From Mangrovimonas xylaniphaga (GTDB lineage: Bacteria > Bacteroidota > Bacteroidia > Flavobacteriales > Flavobacteriaceae), in NCBI RefSeq assembly GCF_001280435.1, contig NZ_LBIP01000013.1, positions 1,240,001 through 1,304,000 of the forward strand: a stretch of DNA of 64,000 bases, read 5' to 3'. The notes below the pieces were generated by a model. That model was not told where the DNA came from. It was given only the letters and a program-made list of their open reading frames with translations, and ran no database searches. A program made the translations under genes and the position numbers. Positions 35,825 through 46,590 of this stretch are shown here, in pieces; within the stretch, counting starts at the first letter, position 1; every line of letters begins with the position of its first letter.

Positions 35825-37837
35825 ATGGCTTTAGATTCAAAAGTACCAAAGGGTCCAATTAAAGATAAATGGACAGACTATAAAAATAAAATCAACTTGG
35901 TTAATCCTGCCAACAAACGTCACATTGATGTTATCGTGGTAGGAACAGGTTTAGCAGGAGGTTCTGCTGCAGCAACCTTAGCCGAATTAGGATATAACGT
36001 AAAGGCTTTTGCCTACCAAGATTCACCACGTCGTGCGCATTCCATTGCCGCACAAGGGGGGATTAATGCCGCCAAAAACTATCAAGGTGATGGTGACTCT
36101 ACTTATAGATTATTTTACGACACCGTAAAAGGTGGCGATTACCGTTCTCGTGAAGCGAACGTATACCGTTTGGCTGAAGTATCTGCCAACATCATCGACC
36201 AGTGTGTGGCGCAAGGGGTTCCTTTCGCTAGAGATTATGGTGGATTGTTGGACAACCGTTCGTTTGGTGGTGTTTTGGTATCCAGAACGTTTTATGCCAA
36301 AGGACAAACAGGACAACAGTTATTGCTTGGGGCTTACTCTGCCATGAACAGACAGATTGCTCGTGGTAAGATTGAAATGTTTAACAGACACGAAATGTTA
36401 GACGTTGTAGTGGTTGACGGTAAGGCCAGAGGAATTATTGCTAGAAACCTTATTACTGGTGAAATAGAGCGTCACTCTGCACACGCGGTTGTAATTGCTT
36501 CTGGTGGATACGGAAACGTGTATTTCTTATCAACCAACGCAATGGGATCCAACGCTACGGCTGCTTGGAAAATCCACAAAAAAGGAGCGTATTTCGCTAA
36601 CCCTTGTTTTACGCAAATTCACCCAACATGTATCCCTCGTTCCGGTGATTACCAATCTAAGTTGACCTTGATGTCGGAATCTTTACGTAACGACGGACGT
36701 ATCTGGGTACCTAAAAACATGGAGGATGTCATGGCCATTCGTGAAGGTCGTAAGAAGCCTACCGATTTATCGGAAGACGAAAGAGATTACTACTTAGAGC
36801 GTCGTTATCCAGCTTTCGGAAACTTGGTGCCACGTGACGTAGCATCTCGTGCCGCAAAAGAGCGTTGTGATGCTGGTTACGGTGTAAATGCCACTGGAGA
36901 AGCGGTGTACTTGGATTTTGCTTCGGCGATAGAACGCTATGGTAAGGAGCAGGCCAAAATTCACAATATTGACAACCCAACAGAGGCTAAAATATATGAG
37001 TTAGGAAAAGGAATCGTAGAAGCTAAGTACGGTAACTTATTCCAAATGTACGAAAAGATCGTTGACGAAGACCCGTACAAAACTCCAATGATGATTTACC
37101 CTGCAACCCACTATACCATGGGTGGTGTTTGGGTAGACTACAACTTGATGACCACCATTCCTGGATGTTACTGTATTGGGGAAGCCAACTTCTCAGATCA
37201 CGGAGCAAACAGACTTGGAGCTTCAGCCTTAATGCAAGGTTTGGCAGATGGTTACTTCGTATTACCATACACGATTGGAGATTATCTGGCTGACGATATT
37301 CGTACAGGAAAAATTCCAACAAACTCTAAAGAGTTTGAAGAAGCTGAAAAAGCTGTTACAGACAGAATCAACTTCTTTATCAATAATAACGGAACGAAAT
37401 CTGTAGACCACTTCCACAAACGTCTTGGTAAAGTGATGTGGGACAAAGTAGGAATGGCGCGTAACGAACAAGGTTTAAAAGAAGCCATGGCTGAAATTAA
37501 ACAAATTCGTGAGGAATTCTGGAAAGACGTAAAAGTACCAGGAAACGCTAACGAAATGAACCCTGAGTTGGAAAAAGCAGGTCGTGTGGCCGATTTCTTG
37601 GAATTGGGTGAGTTGTTCGCTAAAGATGCCTTAATGAGAGAAGAGTCTTGTGGAGGTCACTTTAGAGAAGAATCTGTTGAAGAAAGCGGTGAGCAAAAAG
37701 GAGAAGCAAAACGTAACGATAAAGACTTCGCCTTTGTTGCAGCATGGGAATACAAAGGAGAACCAGCAGATGCGGTGCTACATAAAGAAGAACTAGAATT
37801 TAAAGATATTGAACTAAAACAACGTTCATACAAATAA
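35825..37837 (+). CDS. sdhA: Succinate dehydrogenase/fumarate reductase flavoprotein subunit
   Basis: 670 residues. FAD-binding [20 protein letters not shown], the covalent-FAD-type region [17 protein letters not shown], active-site HPTCIPRSG and [11 protein letters not shown] are all present, as is the C-terminal helical and capping part ([20 protein letters not shown]). Length matches the long B-type subfamily. It oxidises succinate to fumarate in the citric acid cycle. Confidence 0.97.
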   Translation: MALDSKVPKGPIKDKWTDYKNKINLVNPANKRHIDVIVVGTGLAGGSAAATLAELGYNVKAFAYQDSPRRAHSIAAQGGINAAKNYQGDGDSTYRLFYDTVKGGDYRSREANVYRLAEVSANIIDQCVAQGVPFARDYGGLLDNRSFGGVLVSRTFYAKGQTGQQLLLGAYSAMNRQIARGKIEMFNRHEMLDVVVVDGKARGIIARNLITGEIERHSAHAVVIASGGYGNVYFLSTNAMGSNATAAWKIHKKGAYFANPCFTQIHPTCIPRSGDYQSKLTLMSESLRNDGRIWVPKNMEDVMAIREGRKKPTDLSEDERDYYLERRYPAFGNLVPRDVASRAAKERCDAGYGVNATGEAVYLDFASAIERYGKEQAKIHNIDNPTEAKIYELGKGIVEAKYGNLFQMYEKIVDEDPYKTPMMIYPATHYTMGGVWVDYNLMTTIPGCYCIGEANFSDHGANRLGASALMQGLADGYFVLPYTIGDYLADDIRTGKIPTNSKEFEEAEKAVTDRINFFINNNGTKSVDHFHKRLGKVMWDKVGMARNEQGLKEAMAEIKQIREEFWKDVKVPGNANEMNPELEKAGRVADFLELGELFAKDALMREESCGGHFREESVEESGEQKGEAKRNDKDFAFVAAWEYKGEPADAVLHKEELEFKDIELKQRSYK

Positions 37838-37847
37838 GATTGACATT

Positions 37848-38594
37848 ATGAATTTAACACTTAAAATTTGGAGACAGAAAGACTCGAATGCAAAGGGTCA
37901 AATGGTCGATTATAAAGTTACTGATATTTCAGAGCATATGTCTTTTCTTGAAATGATGGATGTTTTGAACGAACAATTGGTAAACACCGGAGAAGAGCCA
38001 GTAGCCTTCGATCACGATTGTCGTGAGGGTATTTGCGGAATGTGTTCGCTCTACATTAATGGAGAAGCGCACGGTCCAGACCGTGGGGTTACTACCTGTC
38101 AATTGCACATGCGTATGTTCAAAGACGGTGACACCATTACCATCGAACCTTGGAGAGCTGCGGCATTCCCTGTAATTAAGGATTTAGTTGTAGACAGAAC
38201 CTCTTTTGAGCGTATTCAACAAGCTGGAGGATATATCTCGGTAAACACGTCTGGAAATACGCAAGATGCCAACGCTATTCCTATTTCCAAGCATGCTGCC
38301 GATGAAGCCATGGACGCCGCCACCTGTATCGGGTGTGGTGCCTGTGTAGCCACCTGTAAAAACTCTTCTGCTATGTTATTCGTAGGGGCCAAGGTATCGC
38401 AATATGCCTTATTGCCACAAGGACAGGTAGAAGCTACAGACCGTGTAATGAACATGGTAAAACAAATGGATTTAGAAGGATTCGGTAACTGTACCAACAC
38501 AGGAGCTTGTGAGATTGAATGTCCTAAAGGCATTTCATTAGAGAACATTGCTCGTATGAACAGAGAATTCTTAAAAGCTACTATAAAAGGATAA
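37848..38594 (+). CDS. sdhB: Succinate dehydrogenase iron-sulfur subunit
   Basis: 248 residues. The [2Fe-2S] site is [15 protein letters not shown] plus a later Cys (VTTCQLHM). The [4Fe-4S] and [3Fe-4S] sites are [13 protein letters not shown] and [15 protein letters not shown]. It conducts electrons from the flavoprotein to the b-heme anchor. It lies ten bases after sdhA and is followed by the operon terminator. Confidence 0.97.
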   Translation: MNLTLKIWRQKDSNAKGQMVDYKVTDISEHMSFLEMMDVLNEQLVNTGEEPVAFDHDCREGICGMCSLYINGEAHGPDRGVTTCQLHMRMFKDGDTITIEPWRAAAFPVIKDLVVDRTSFERIQQAGGYISVNTSGNTQDANAIPISKHAADEAMDAATCIGCGACVATCKNSSAMLFVGAKVSQYALLPQGQVEATDRVMNMVKQMDLEGFGNCTNTGACEIECPKGISLENIARMNREFLKATIKG

Positions 38595-38617
38595 ACCTTT
38601 AATAGCGATTGATATTA

Positions 38618-38648
38618 AAAATCCTAAGCAACACTGCTTAGGATTTTT
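38618..38648 (+). terminator. Intrinsic terminator of the sdhCAB operon
   Basis: AATCCTAAGCA/TGCTTAGGATT stem with an ACAC loop, followed by eight T residues. Confidence 0.92.
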
Positions 38649-38677
38649 TTTGTTTCTTTAGCATTCATTTACAACCC

Positions 38678-40447
38678 ATGGAACAACCTACAACCTTCTA
38701 TAGTACCCAATTAGAAAATCATCAAAATCGCTTAAAGCAATTCAATAAAAAATTAGTGGTTTTAAGCTCTTTACGCCTTACGGTCTTTTTGGTTGCCGCC
38801 ATCGGCATTTACTCTACTTTCAGCACATGGCACATTGCTTTGGCAATAGGAGTTATAGGAACCATTCTGTTTGTATTCCTGCTCTCAAAATACACCGATC
38901 TAAAACGTCAGCGTGCCTTAACCAAAGCCTTGATCAATATCAATGAAGCAGAATTACAAATGCTCCCAGGCAACTATGATAAACAGCCAACTGGAGAAAA
39001 ATTCCTAGACCCTCATCATGCCTATAGTTTAGACATTGACCTCTTCGGAAAAGGTTCTTTCTTCCAAACCATAAACCGCACTAAAACTAAAGAAGGCAAA
39101 CAGTATTTGGCAAAAACCATAACCGCCAATAACATAGTCAACATTACCGAACGTCAAGACGCCATTAAGGAACTCACCAAGCTCCCCCAATGGCGCCAAA
39201 ACTTTGCGGCATTGGCATCTTTAATACACGTGGAAACACCAAACAAGGACATCATTAATTGGTTACAACAATACAAACCCTTTGCAAACCAACTATTAAA
39301 ATACCTTCCCTTAGGGTTTAGCATTGCATCTTTAGCGCTATTGGCATTAACGGTATTCCAGCTCATCCCAATGTCCATCAGTGGCTATTGGTTGTTATTA
39401 GGACTCATGATCACGGGGCGTCATTTAAAGAAAATAAACGTACTTGCCGCTCATACCGATAAAGTAAAAGATACGTTTCGTCAGTATGCACAATTATTAC
39501 AACAGATTGAAGCGCAAACGTTCCAATCGAAACTCCTAACCGAGAAACAAGAACAGATTCAATCCCATCATAAAAAGGCGTCGGAAATATTTGGACAATT
39601 GTCCGGCTACCTCGATGCTCTGGATAACCGCAATAACCTGATCTCCGCCGTTTTTGGAAATGGCCTGTTCCTAACCGACCTAAAACATAGTTACCATATC
39701 GAACATTGGATTGCAACTTATAAGGAAGTGACCAAAGAATGGTTTGACGTTGTTTCCTTTTTTGAAGCTTATAACTCTTTGGCCAATTACGCCTTTAATC
39801 AACCTGAGTTTGTGTACCCTAAAATTGTGAAGGACCAATCCTTGATCCACGCCAAAGAATTGGGCCACCCTTTGTTGGATGCCAACAAACGCATTACTAG
39901 TGACCTTATCATCGACAACCAACAGTTTTTTATTGTCACTGGCGCCAACATGGCGGGGAAAAGCACTTTTCTACGTACCGTCTCCCTGCACATCGTGATG
40001 GCCAATGTTGGGCTTCCGGTATGCGCCCAAGAAAGCAGCTATCACCCTATCAAATTGATTACAAGCATGCGCACCACCGATTCCTTGACCGATGACAGCA
40101 GTTATTTCTTTTCAGAATTGACCAGATTGAAATATATCGTCGACGCTATCCAAGACGAACCTTATTTCATCATCTTGGACGAAATCCTAAAAGGCACCAA
40201 CAGTACCGATAAAGCCATTGGCTCCCGTAAGTTTGTAGAAAAACTAGTCGCTACCCATGCTACGGGCATCATTGCCACCCACGATTTGAGTTTATGTGAA
40301 ATTGAAAAAGAATTACCACCAGTTGCCAACTACTTTTTTGACGCCCAAATAGTGAATGACGAACTGTTTTTCGATTATAAGCTCAAAAAAGGCATCTGCC
40401 AAAACATGAATGCCAGCTTCCTACTTCAGAAAATGGGGATTGTGTAA
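38678..40447 (+). CDS. Membrane-anchored MutS-like ATPase
   Basis: 589 residues. Two N-terminal hydrophobic segments (about 28-44 and 50-70) are followed by a partly hydrophobic section near 205-240 and MutS core and ATPase domains. Walker A is TGANMAGKSTFLRT, Walker B FIILDEILKGTNSTDK, and the His switch lies in GIIATHDLSL. The mismatch-recognition domain I is lacking and membrane helices are added, so this is not a classical MutS. Such MutS-related proteins are frequent in Bacteroidota and their role is unknown; a nucleic-acid-structure or membrane-linked function is possible. Confidence 0.88.
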   Translation: MEQPTTFYSTQLENHQNRLKQFNKKLVVLSSLRLTVFLVAAIGIYSTFSTWHIALAIGVIGTILFVFLLSKYTDLKRQRALTKALININEAELQMLPGNYDKQPTGEKFLDPHHAYSLDIDLFGKGSFFQTINRTKTKEGKQYLAKTITANNIVNITERQDAIKELTKLPQWRQNFAALASLIHVETPNKDIINWLQQYKPFANQLLKYLPLGFSIASLALLALTVFQLIPMSISGYWLLLGLMITGRHLKKINVLAAHTDKVKDTFRQYAQLLQQIEAQTFQSKLLTEKQEQIQSHHKKASEIFGQLSGYLDALDNRNNLISAVFGNGLFLTDLKHSYHIEHWIATYKEVTKEWFDVVSFFEAYNSLANYAFNQPEFVYPKIVKDQSLIHAKELGHPLLDANKRITSDLIIDNQQFFIVTGANMAGKSTFLRTVSLHIVMANVGLPVCAQESSYHPIKLITSMRTTDSLTDDSSYFFSELTRLKYIVDAIQDEPYFIILDEILKGTNSTDKAIGSRKFVEKLVATHATGIIATHDLSLCEIEKELPPVANYFFDAQIVNDELFFDYKLKKGICQNMNASFLLQKMGIV

Positions 40448-40529
40448 ACGTATAATACCATCACAAACACATCACGTTTGTCCCGTTCGAATTTAAGACT
40501 TCGCGCCCCAATTCTTGAGCCAACAAATT

Positions 40530-40556
40530 CCCCCTTCGAAGGGGGATTAAGGGGGA
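40530..40556. repeat. C/G-run palindrome in a non-coding spacer
   Basis: CCCCCTTCGAAGGGGG is a perfect 16-base palindrome, followed by a second GGGGGAT run. Elements of this form occur as dispersed intergenic repeats in flavobacteria. The surrounding 258-base spacer has no gene. Confidence 0.55.
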
Positions 40557-40705
40557 TGTCAACTTACTGTCAACAATTGAGTTTACCACATTTTTCAACG
40601 AGCAAAAAATGAACACCCCGCTAGTGCGCGATTGCATCGCGTTCTCCAAAAACAAACAAAGCAAAACCCCTTTCAACCTACCCCAAGATTTTGTACTTTT
40701 AAAGG

Positions 40706-41728
40706 ATGACCCATGAATTCAAAAACATCCTAGAACAGGCTCATAGCAACCAAAAAAGACATTTAAAACACGTCTTGGCAACTGTGGTGGCTCTAGACGG
40801 CTCCTCCTACAGGAAACCAGGGGTACAGATGCTCATTGATGAAAACGGCCATATCACAGGTGCCGTCAGTGGCGGCTGTGTGGAAAAGGAAGTCGTACTG
40901 CAATCGCTATCGGTGTTTAAGAAGGGAATGCCCAAAGTGATGACCTACGACGGCCGCTACCGATTGGGTTGTGAAGGCACTCTTTTCATTCTATTGGAAC
41001 CCTTTAGTATCTCAGAACCAGCTTTTAAAACCATACAAAAAGAACTATCGGCACGTAGGCCAATGCAATGGACTTCCTATTTTCAAAAAGAAGACAAAAC
41101 AGATGCCACGTTTGGTTCGGTGTTAAGGGTAGAAGATGGTAAGCACATAGCATTTAGGCCAGACGTGGATGAAGTGAATTCTGAAATTGATAACCTAAGT
41201 TTTCAACAGGAGTTTACCCCACTCTCTCGTTTGATTATTATAGGGGCCGAACACGATGCTGTACAGCTCTGCAAATCGGCTGCCCAATTGGGTTGGGAAG
41301 TGCTTTTAATAGCCTCCCCAAACGACCCCAAGAACGACATAGATTTTCCAGGCGTTTCCACCATATACCACCTCAACCCAGAGCAGGAATGGCCCTTGCA
41401 TATAGATACGCATACGGCCATCGTGCTCATGACCCACAACTATGCCCGCGACCTGTACTTTGTGTTACAGCTGACCCAAACCCAGCCTTTTTACATGGGC
41501 ATTTTGGGCTCCTATCACCGAAGGGAAAAGCTACTCAATGAACTAATAGAGCACCAACCCGATATTGCTTCGGAATTTTTAGATGGTATCTTTAGTCCTG
41601 CAGGTATAGCCATTGGCGCCATTACCCCGCAGGAAATTGCCCTTTCCATCCTTAGTGAAATCATTGCGGTAAAGCGCCATCGGGAAGTGCCCTCCCTTCG
41701 GTCCTATCTCCGGAATATCCATCCTTAA
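40706..41728 (+). CDS. xdhC: XdhC family protein for molybdenum hydroxylase maturation
   Basis: 340 residues. The XdhC/CoxI N-terminal domain is marked by ATVVALDGSSYRKPGVQMLI and GAVSGGCVEKEVV. The C-terminal Rossmann domain has RLIIIGAEHDAVQLCKSAAQ and ends with YLRNIHP after GAITPQEIALSILSEIIA. XdhC binds and sulfurates the molybdenum cofactor and inserts it into xanthine-dehydrogenase-type enzymes. It is followed by a MocA-type transferase, and the target oxidoreductase lies in the opposite orientation next door. Confidence 0.93.
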   Translation: MTHEFKNILEQAHSNQKRHLKHVLATVVALDGSSYRKPGVQMLIDENGHITGAVSGGCVEKEVVLQSLSVFKKGMPKVMTYDGRYRLGCEGTLFILLEPFSISEPAFKTIQKELSARRPMQWTSYFQKEDKTDATFGSVLRVEDGKHIAFRPDVDEVNSEIDNLSFQQEFTPLSRLIIIGAEHDAVQLCKSAAQLGWEVLLIASPNDPKNDIDFPGVSTIYHLNPEQEWPLHIDTHTAIVLMTHNYARDLYFVLQLTQTQPFYMGILGSYHRREKLLNELIEHQPDIASEFLDGIFSPAGIAIGAITPQEIALSILSEIIAVKRHREVPSLRSYLRNIHP

Positions 41729-41741
41729 CACTACAAGATCT

Positions 41742-42332
41742 ATGTCACACAGTGCCATCATCGTTTTAGCTGCAGGAGAAGGAAGTCGCATGCAGCAAAT
41801 CAAACAATTGTTGCCCTACAAAAGCACAACGCTTTTAGAACATGCCCTTACAACCGCGCTTAGCACTCAAACCAATCACACCCTTTGTGTATTGGGCGCC
41901 CATAGCCCAGAGATCTTAGAGCATGGGCTTCCGAATAACGTCATACCTATAGAAAACATACATTGGAAAGAAGGTATGGGAAGCAGCATTGCAGTAGCTA
42001 TACAGTATCTAAATGAAGAGCTTCCAACGGTGAACACAGTACTCTTCACTTTGGCAGACCAACCATTGGTGACTACCGACTATTTAAACCGAATGCTGAA
42101 AACGTCACAAGAGCATCCTTCCTCCCTTATAGCTACCAACTACGGAACTTCCATAGGCGTTCCGGCCCAATTTCCGAAGCGCTATTTTGAAATTCTAAAG
42201 TCATTACTGGGAGAAATGGGCGCCAAAAGCATTTTGAAGGAACACCAATCGGAAGTGATTGCATTGACACCCAACTTCGAGAACTTGGATGTTGACACCC
42301 CCGAAGCCTATCAAAAGATTTTAAAACTGTAA
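41742..42332 (+). CDS. mocA: MocA/MobA-type molybdenum cofactor nucleotidyltransferase
   Basis: 196 residues. The nucleotidyltransferase signature LAAGEGSRMQQIKQLLPYKS, the metal-binding LADQPLVTTDYL and the C-terminal VDTPEAYQKI are present. The family attaches CMP (or GMP) to molybdopterin; CMP is likely because the adjacent target is a xanthine-dehydrogenase-type enzyme using the cytosine dinucleotide. It is 13 bases from xdhC. Its stop codon is one base from that of the converging molybdopterin subunit gene. Confidence 0.92.
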   Translation: MSHSAIIVLAAGEGSRMQQIKQLLPYKSTTLLEHALTTALSTQTNHTLCVLGAHSPEILEHGLPNNVIPIENIHWKEGMGSSIAVAIQYLNEELPTVNTVLFTLADQPLVTTDYLNRMLKTSQEHPSSLIATNYGTSIGVPAQFPKRYFEILKSLLGEMGAKSILKEHQSEVIALTPNFENLDVDTPEAYQKILKL

Positions 42333-42333
42333 A

Positions 42334-44532
42334 CTAGCCCACAAATTTAGGCTGTTGTGGCACCACCATATAGGGTTGTCTGTAGTAACGTGTGCCCGTA
42401 GCTTTATAGAGCGCATTGGCCAAAGCTCCCGCCACAGGAGGCAACGAAGGCTCCCCAAGGCCTGTAGGTGCAATACCATTGTCCACAAAAAACACGGCTA
42501 TTTCCAAAGGCGCCTCATTGTTCCTAATAAGATGATACCCATCAAAATTTTGCTGTTGAGTGGCCCCTTTTTCAAAAGTCAACTGGCTATACATACAATG
42601 GCCTATACCGTCAATGATACCTCCCTCAACCTGGTTAATGGCCCCTTCCTTGTTCACCACAATCCCACAATCTACTGCGCACCACACTTTTTTAATGCGA
42701 ATATTGGCATCATCCACCTTTTCCAAATCGAATACTTGGGCCACATAGGAATTATGCGAATAATAGGCCGCTACCCCACGGTACACATTGGGCATTTTAT
42801 TTCCCCAATTGCTTTTGTCGCGTACCAATTTCAAGACTCCTGCATAGCGTTCAGGATCGTAATCATTACCTTCACCCACTGGATTTTTAATGGCTCTATC
42901 AAATAGCTGCAACCTAAAATCGATAGGATCTTTACCCGCAGCTTCCGCTACTTCATCCAAAAAGGACTGTTCGGCGCCCGCCACAAAGTTGGACCTTGGT
43001 GCTCGCCATGCCCCTGTAGAAATATTGGTATCAATACCATAATGCGTGGCCTTGTAATGCTCTACCGTACCTGCCGGAAACCTATCCGGAAACAAGGGAC
43101 TCGAAGGTATCCCAGATCCCTTCACTTCAAAAGCGGTAAGGTTTCCCTTCTTGTCCAAAGCGGCTCGGTATTTTATGTGGTAGGAGGGACGATACGTCCC
43201 CTGCGTCATATCATCTTCTCGGGTGTAGATTAATTTTATGGGCCCACCATAAGCTTTAGAAATAGCGGCCGCCTCCAAACCAAAGTTCCCATAGAGGCGT
43301 CTTCCAAAGCCGCCACCCATACGGGTCATATCTACAAAAATCTTGGATTCGGGCATGTTCAGCAAGCTTGCAGCCGATTGCCGCAACTGTTCTGGGGTTT
43401 GTATCGGGCCAATCAATCGTGCCTTATCTGCGGAAACATCTGCAAAAAAGTTCATAGGTTCCATAGTATTATGGGCTAAAAAGGCACCGGTATAACCGCT
43501 TTCCACCACCTTATCTGCCGAGGCAAATACCCCATCGGGGTCGCCATCCTTTCGGCCTAACTCTCCTTCACTCTTATCAAATACACTGCTAAAACTGTCC
43601 AAATGTGCCGTAGTGGCTTCCAAAGTCCCTAAGGTTTTCCAACGTACCTCGAGGACTTCTTTGGCTTTCATCACCTGCCAGGTGCTGTCGCCTACCACCA
43701 CCAAGAGCTCATTAAAGGCATTCACATCAGACCACTGTGGCTTGTCTAAAGCCGTATTCACAGTAAAAATCTTTTTAATTCCCGGCATGTTCTTAGCCTT
43801 GTCGGCATTATAGCCATCCAACTGCATTCCAAAAGCGGGCGGATGCACAATCATGGCAATGGCCGTACCCTTTTCCATATAATCCAAACCAAACAGCGGC
43901 TTCCCAGTAACAATGCCCTTGCCGTCTACATTTTTCACAAAAGTCCCAATCAACTTAAAATCTTTTGGGTCTTTTAGCGGCACCTCTTCGGGTACTTCAA
44001 TGGTGGCTGCTTCCTGCAACAAATCTTGATAAGCAATACTTTTTCCGCTAGGCAAATGTTTTACCATGCCCTTATCGGTCACCAATTCATCGGGAGACAT
44101 GCTCCATAATTTGGCCGCCGAAGCCAGCATTAAATAGCGTGCCGTAGCCCCCGCCATACGCAGGCTGTCCCAACCTTGGCGGATGGATTGGCTCCCTCCC
44201 GCCAATTGGCGTGTGTATTTTTCGGTGTCCAAAGGCGCCTGTTCTACCTGAACTTGGTCCCAGTCCACATCCAGTTCCTCGGCCACAATAAGCGGCATCG
44301 AGGTTTTTACGTTCTGTCCTATTTCGGGGTTGGGCGACATGATGGTCACCGTCCCATCTTCATTCATCCTGATAAACGCATTGATATTGAAGAGGCCCTC
44401 AACCGCTTCGGCATTGCTGCTACTGTGCGCCAAGCCCGAAAGCCAACTAAACTGCAGCATCAAACCGGCCCCGCCCACCGCGGAAACCTTTAAAAACGAA
44501 CGTCTATTGAAATGGGTTTTAATATGTGTCAT
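42334..44532 (-). CDS. Molybdopterin-binding subunit of a periplasmic xanthine-dehydrogenase-family oxidoreductase (IorB/aldehyde-oxidase type)
   Basis: 732 residues. The N-terminal twin-arginine signal (NRRSFLKVSAVGGAG) directs the folded enzyme to the periplasm. Domain order and motifs are of the IorB type: PNPEIGQNVKTSMPLIVAEE, TRMGGGFGRR, AWRAPRSNF and the active-site Glu near GLGEPSLPPVAGALANA. It should oxidise aldehydes or N-heterocycles with water as oxygen donor. The partner [2Fe-2S] subunit is six bases upstream. No cytochrome subunit is adjacent, so the electron acceptor is unknown. Confidence 0.94.
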   Translation of the reverse strand: MTHIKTHFNRRSFLKVSAVGGAGLMLQFSWLSGLAHSSSNAEAVEGLFNINAFIRMNEDGTVTIMSPNPEIGQNVKTSMPLIVAEELDVDWDQVQVEQAPLDTEKYTRQLAGGSQSIRQGWDSLRMAGATARYLMLASAAKLWSMSPDELVTDKGMVKHLPSGKSIAYQDLLQEAATIEVPEEVPLKDPKDFKLIGTFVKNVDGKGIVTGKPLFGLDYMEKGTAIAMIVHPPAFGMQLDGYNADKAKNMPGIKKIFTVNTALDKPQWSDVNAFNELLVVVGDSTWQVMKAKEVLEVRWKTLGTLEATTAHLDSFSSVFDKSEGELGRKDGDPDGVFASADKVVESGYTGAFLAHNTMEPMNFFADVSADKARLIGPIQTPEQLRQSAASLLNMPESKIFVDMTRMGGGFGRRLYGNFGLEAAAISKAYGGPIKLIYTREDDMTQGTYRPSYHIKYRAALDKKGNLTAFEVKGSGIPSSPLFPDRFPAGTVEHYKATHYGIDTNISTGAWRAPRSNFVAGAEQSFLDEVAEAAGKDPIDFRLQLFDRAIKNPVGEGNDYDPERYAGVLKLVRDKSNWGNKMPNVYRGVAAYYSHNSYVAQVFDLEKVDDANIRIKKVWCAVDCGIVVNKEGAINQVEGGIIDGIGHCMYSQLTFEKGATQQQNFDGYHLIRNNEAPLEIAVFFVDNGIAPTGLGEPSLPPVAGALANALYKATGTRYYRQPYMVVPQQPKFVG

Positions 44533-44538
44533 GGCTGC

Positions 44539-45003
44539 TTACAGGTCTTTGGCGGCCATGGCAACGGCCTTATTGATTCTGGTATAGGTGCCGCAACGGC
44601 ACAGATTGCCCGTCATGGCATTGCGAATATCTTCTTCGGAAGGATTGGGATTGCGCTCCAATAGGGCGGCTGCACTCATAATCTGCCCTGCTTGGCAGTA
44701 GCCGCATTGGACCACATCTATTTCCAACCAAGCCTTTTGTACCGGGTGGGTACCATCTTTGGAAAGTCCTTCGATGGTGGTAAGTTTCATCTCTGCATTG
44801 ACCACAGCACTTACCGGCAAAGAGCAAGAGCGTATAGCATTGCCGTTTAAGTGAATGGTACAGGCCCCGCACTGCCCAATGCCGCAGCCGTACTTGGTAC
44901 CCACCAATTGTAAATGGTCCCTCAGGACCCAAAGTACGGGGGTGTCGGCGTCCACATCAACCTGATGTATGGCCCCATTTATGTGCAAGCTGTATTGTGG
45001 CAT
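44539..45003 (-). CDS. [2Fe-2S] subunit of the molybdenum oxidoreductase (IorA type)
   Basis: 154 residues. The plant-type [2Fe-2S] cluster is [15 protein letters not shown] with a later Cys in RSCSLPV, and the helical second cluster CGYCQAGQ...NLCRCGTY. This is the small subunit of the two-subunit IorAB-like enzymes and should relay electrons from molybdopterin. It has no signal and probably travels with the Tat-exported large subunit. It is the first gene of the pair. Confidence 0.94.
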   Translation of the reverse strand: MPQYSLHINGAIHQVDVDADTPVLWVLRDHLQLVGTKYGCGIGQCGACTIHLNGNAIRSCSLPVSAVVNAEMKLTTIEGLSKDGTHPVQKAWLEIDVVQCGYCQAGQIMSAAALLERNPNPSEEDIRNAMTGNLCRCGTYTRINKAVAMAAKDL

Positions 45004-45202
45004 AGTGGGCAGTTTAGTGATTGCTAAAGAATTAAAGTTATAAAAATTTTAACGGTTTTTGGGAACCCTTAGCAGAACTTTAACGAATGGTAACAATGCT
45101 GCGCACTGTGGATTTATTTTGGGGAATGAAGGTTTTGAGATCAATCATTATAATCAAGAAATCACTTTTCATATTACCTTATAGTACATTTGTACACCAA
45201 GA

Positions 45203-46363
45203 CTAATTACGCTTCCCAGTTTTATCTCTTAAACGTATCACATTTAAGGCCAATAACCATTTTGATTTTTTGCCTTTTTCAAAAGAATTAGATCCATATA
45301 ACCTCAAATTAGATAATGGTCTTTCTATTAGTAGAAAACTTAAGCTAGAAAATACTATAGTTAAAAAGAAGAATACATAAATCTTTAAATTATTGGGTAT
45401 TGCCATTTCCCTGACCATATTTAGAAATATCATATGGAGAAGATAAACACTGAAGCTAATGGAACCAATAAACCTTAACAATTTTAGTTCGAATAGCTTC
45501 TTTATTATACCCCCACCATATTTAGCAGCCAACAAAATAACTCCCCATATTAAAGCATAGGGAAAGAAAAATAAAGCTGAATGGAAATTTAATCCAAACC
45601 CAAAAATACTTTTAAAATAATAAGGAATTGTAATTATAATAATTACAATTCCTAGAACCCCTCCAACTTCAAATATTAAAGATTTCATACTTTGAAGCTT
45701 CTTTTCACCATAAATCAACTCAACAATGGATATAAAAGTACCAACAATAAAAACAGGAAAATACCTAAAAGTTGAAATTAACGATAAATGAAAAATACGT
45801 TCTATTACAATTGCAGTAACTATTAATCCGAGAAACATAAAAAAAAGCTTCCAATGATTCCATTTTAAATACTTATGACAAACCCACATGAGCAAAGGAG
45901 AAATAAGGTAATATTTAAATTCTACTGGAATTGACCAAAAAACACTTTCCCCACTTAATAACAACAAATGTTTTGGTATATCCCATATTTGATCAATAAC
46001 CGTTCTAAATCCAATAATAGTCAACAACCCATAAAGAAGTAATGCCACAAAAAACAAAGGGTAAATCCTCAAAAATCTCCTAAAACAATAGTTTTTCCAA
46101 TAATTACTTGAAACCTTATTCTTCATGAAGGCCAATGCTATCTGTCTATCCAGCAAATAAGCTGATAATACGAAGAACAAATAGACTCCCACTTTTCCAA
46201 TCCTTTGGAAATTAAGAAAATCAAAAAAGAATAAATTTGCATTACTAGAATGTGAAAGCAATACGAACAAAACCGCAATCCCTCTTAATCCATCTAAAGC
46301 TTTAAGATGCCCCACCTTTTCATCATTCGAAAAAAATAGAGCATTAAATTTTTCTTTTACCAT
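45203..46363 (-). CDS. Acyltransferase 3 family integral membrane protein
   Basis: 386 residues with about ten membrane helices. The opening LKALDGLRGIAVLFVLLSHSS carries the conserved His38, and RFLRIYPLFF near residue 95 is the second signature. The family O-acylates surface sugars, lipopolysaccharide or capsule. The gene is more AT-rich than its neighbours, lacks a recognisable partner, and borders the palindrome-rich spacer and the tRNA-Pro site. It may be horizontally acquired; the acceptor sugar is unknown. Confidence 0.9.
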   Translation of the reverse strand: MVKEKFNALFFSNDEKVGHLKALDGLRGIAVLFVLLSHSSNANLFFFDFLNFQRIGKVGVYLFFVLSAYLLDRQIALAFMKNKVSSNYWKNYCFRRFLRIYPLFFVALLLYGLLTIIGFRTVIDQIWDIPKHLLLLSGESVFWSIPVEFKYYLISPLLMWVCHKYLKWNHWKLFFMFLGLIVTAIVIERIFHLSLISTFRYFPVFIVGTFISIVELIYGEKKLQSMKSLIFEVGGVLGIVIIIITIPYYFKSIFGFGLNFHSALFFFPYALIWGVILLAAKYGGGIIKKLFELKLLRFIGSISFSVYLLHMIFLNMVREMAIPNNLKIYVFFFLTIVFSSLSFLLIERPLSNLRLYGSNSFEKGKKSKWLLALNVIRLRDKTGKRN

Positions 46364-46590
46364 ACCTATTTATAAATGCACAAATATTTTACCCCTTTCC
46401 TTTTTATCCGGGTAAAACCCAATATTTACTTTTCATCTCCTGGAAACCATTTCATAGATAACCCGAATATTTTGTCAAATATAGTATTTTCCATATAAGA
46501 AGAGTCCTAGCCTCTCTTTCACATAATAACTACATAACCAAATATCCACCAACCCTATACAAACTAAAGACTTGTTAAGGCTTGGTTCGT

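Noticed and set aside
45185-45192. TACATTTG promoter-like box on the plus strand
   Set aside because: No plus-strand gene follows and the -33 half is weak; it faces the 3' end of the acyltransferase gene.
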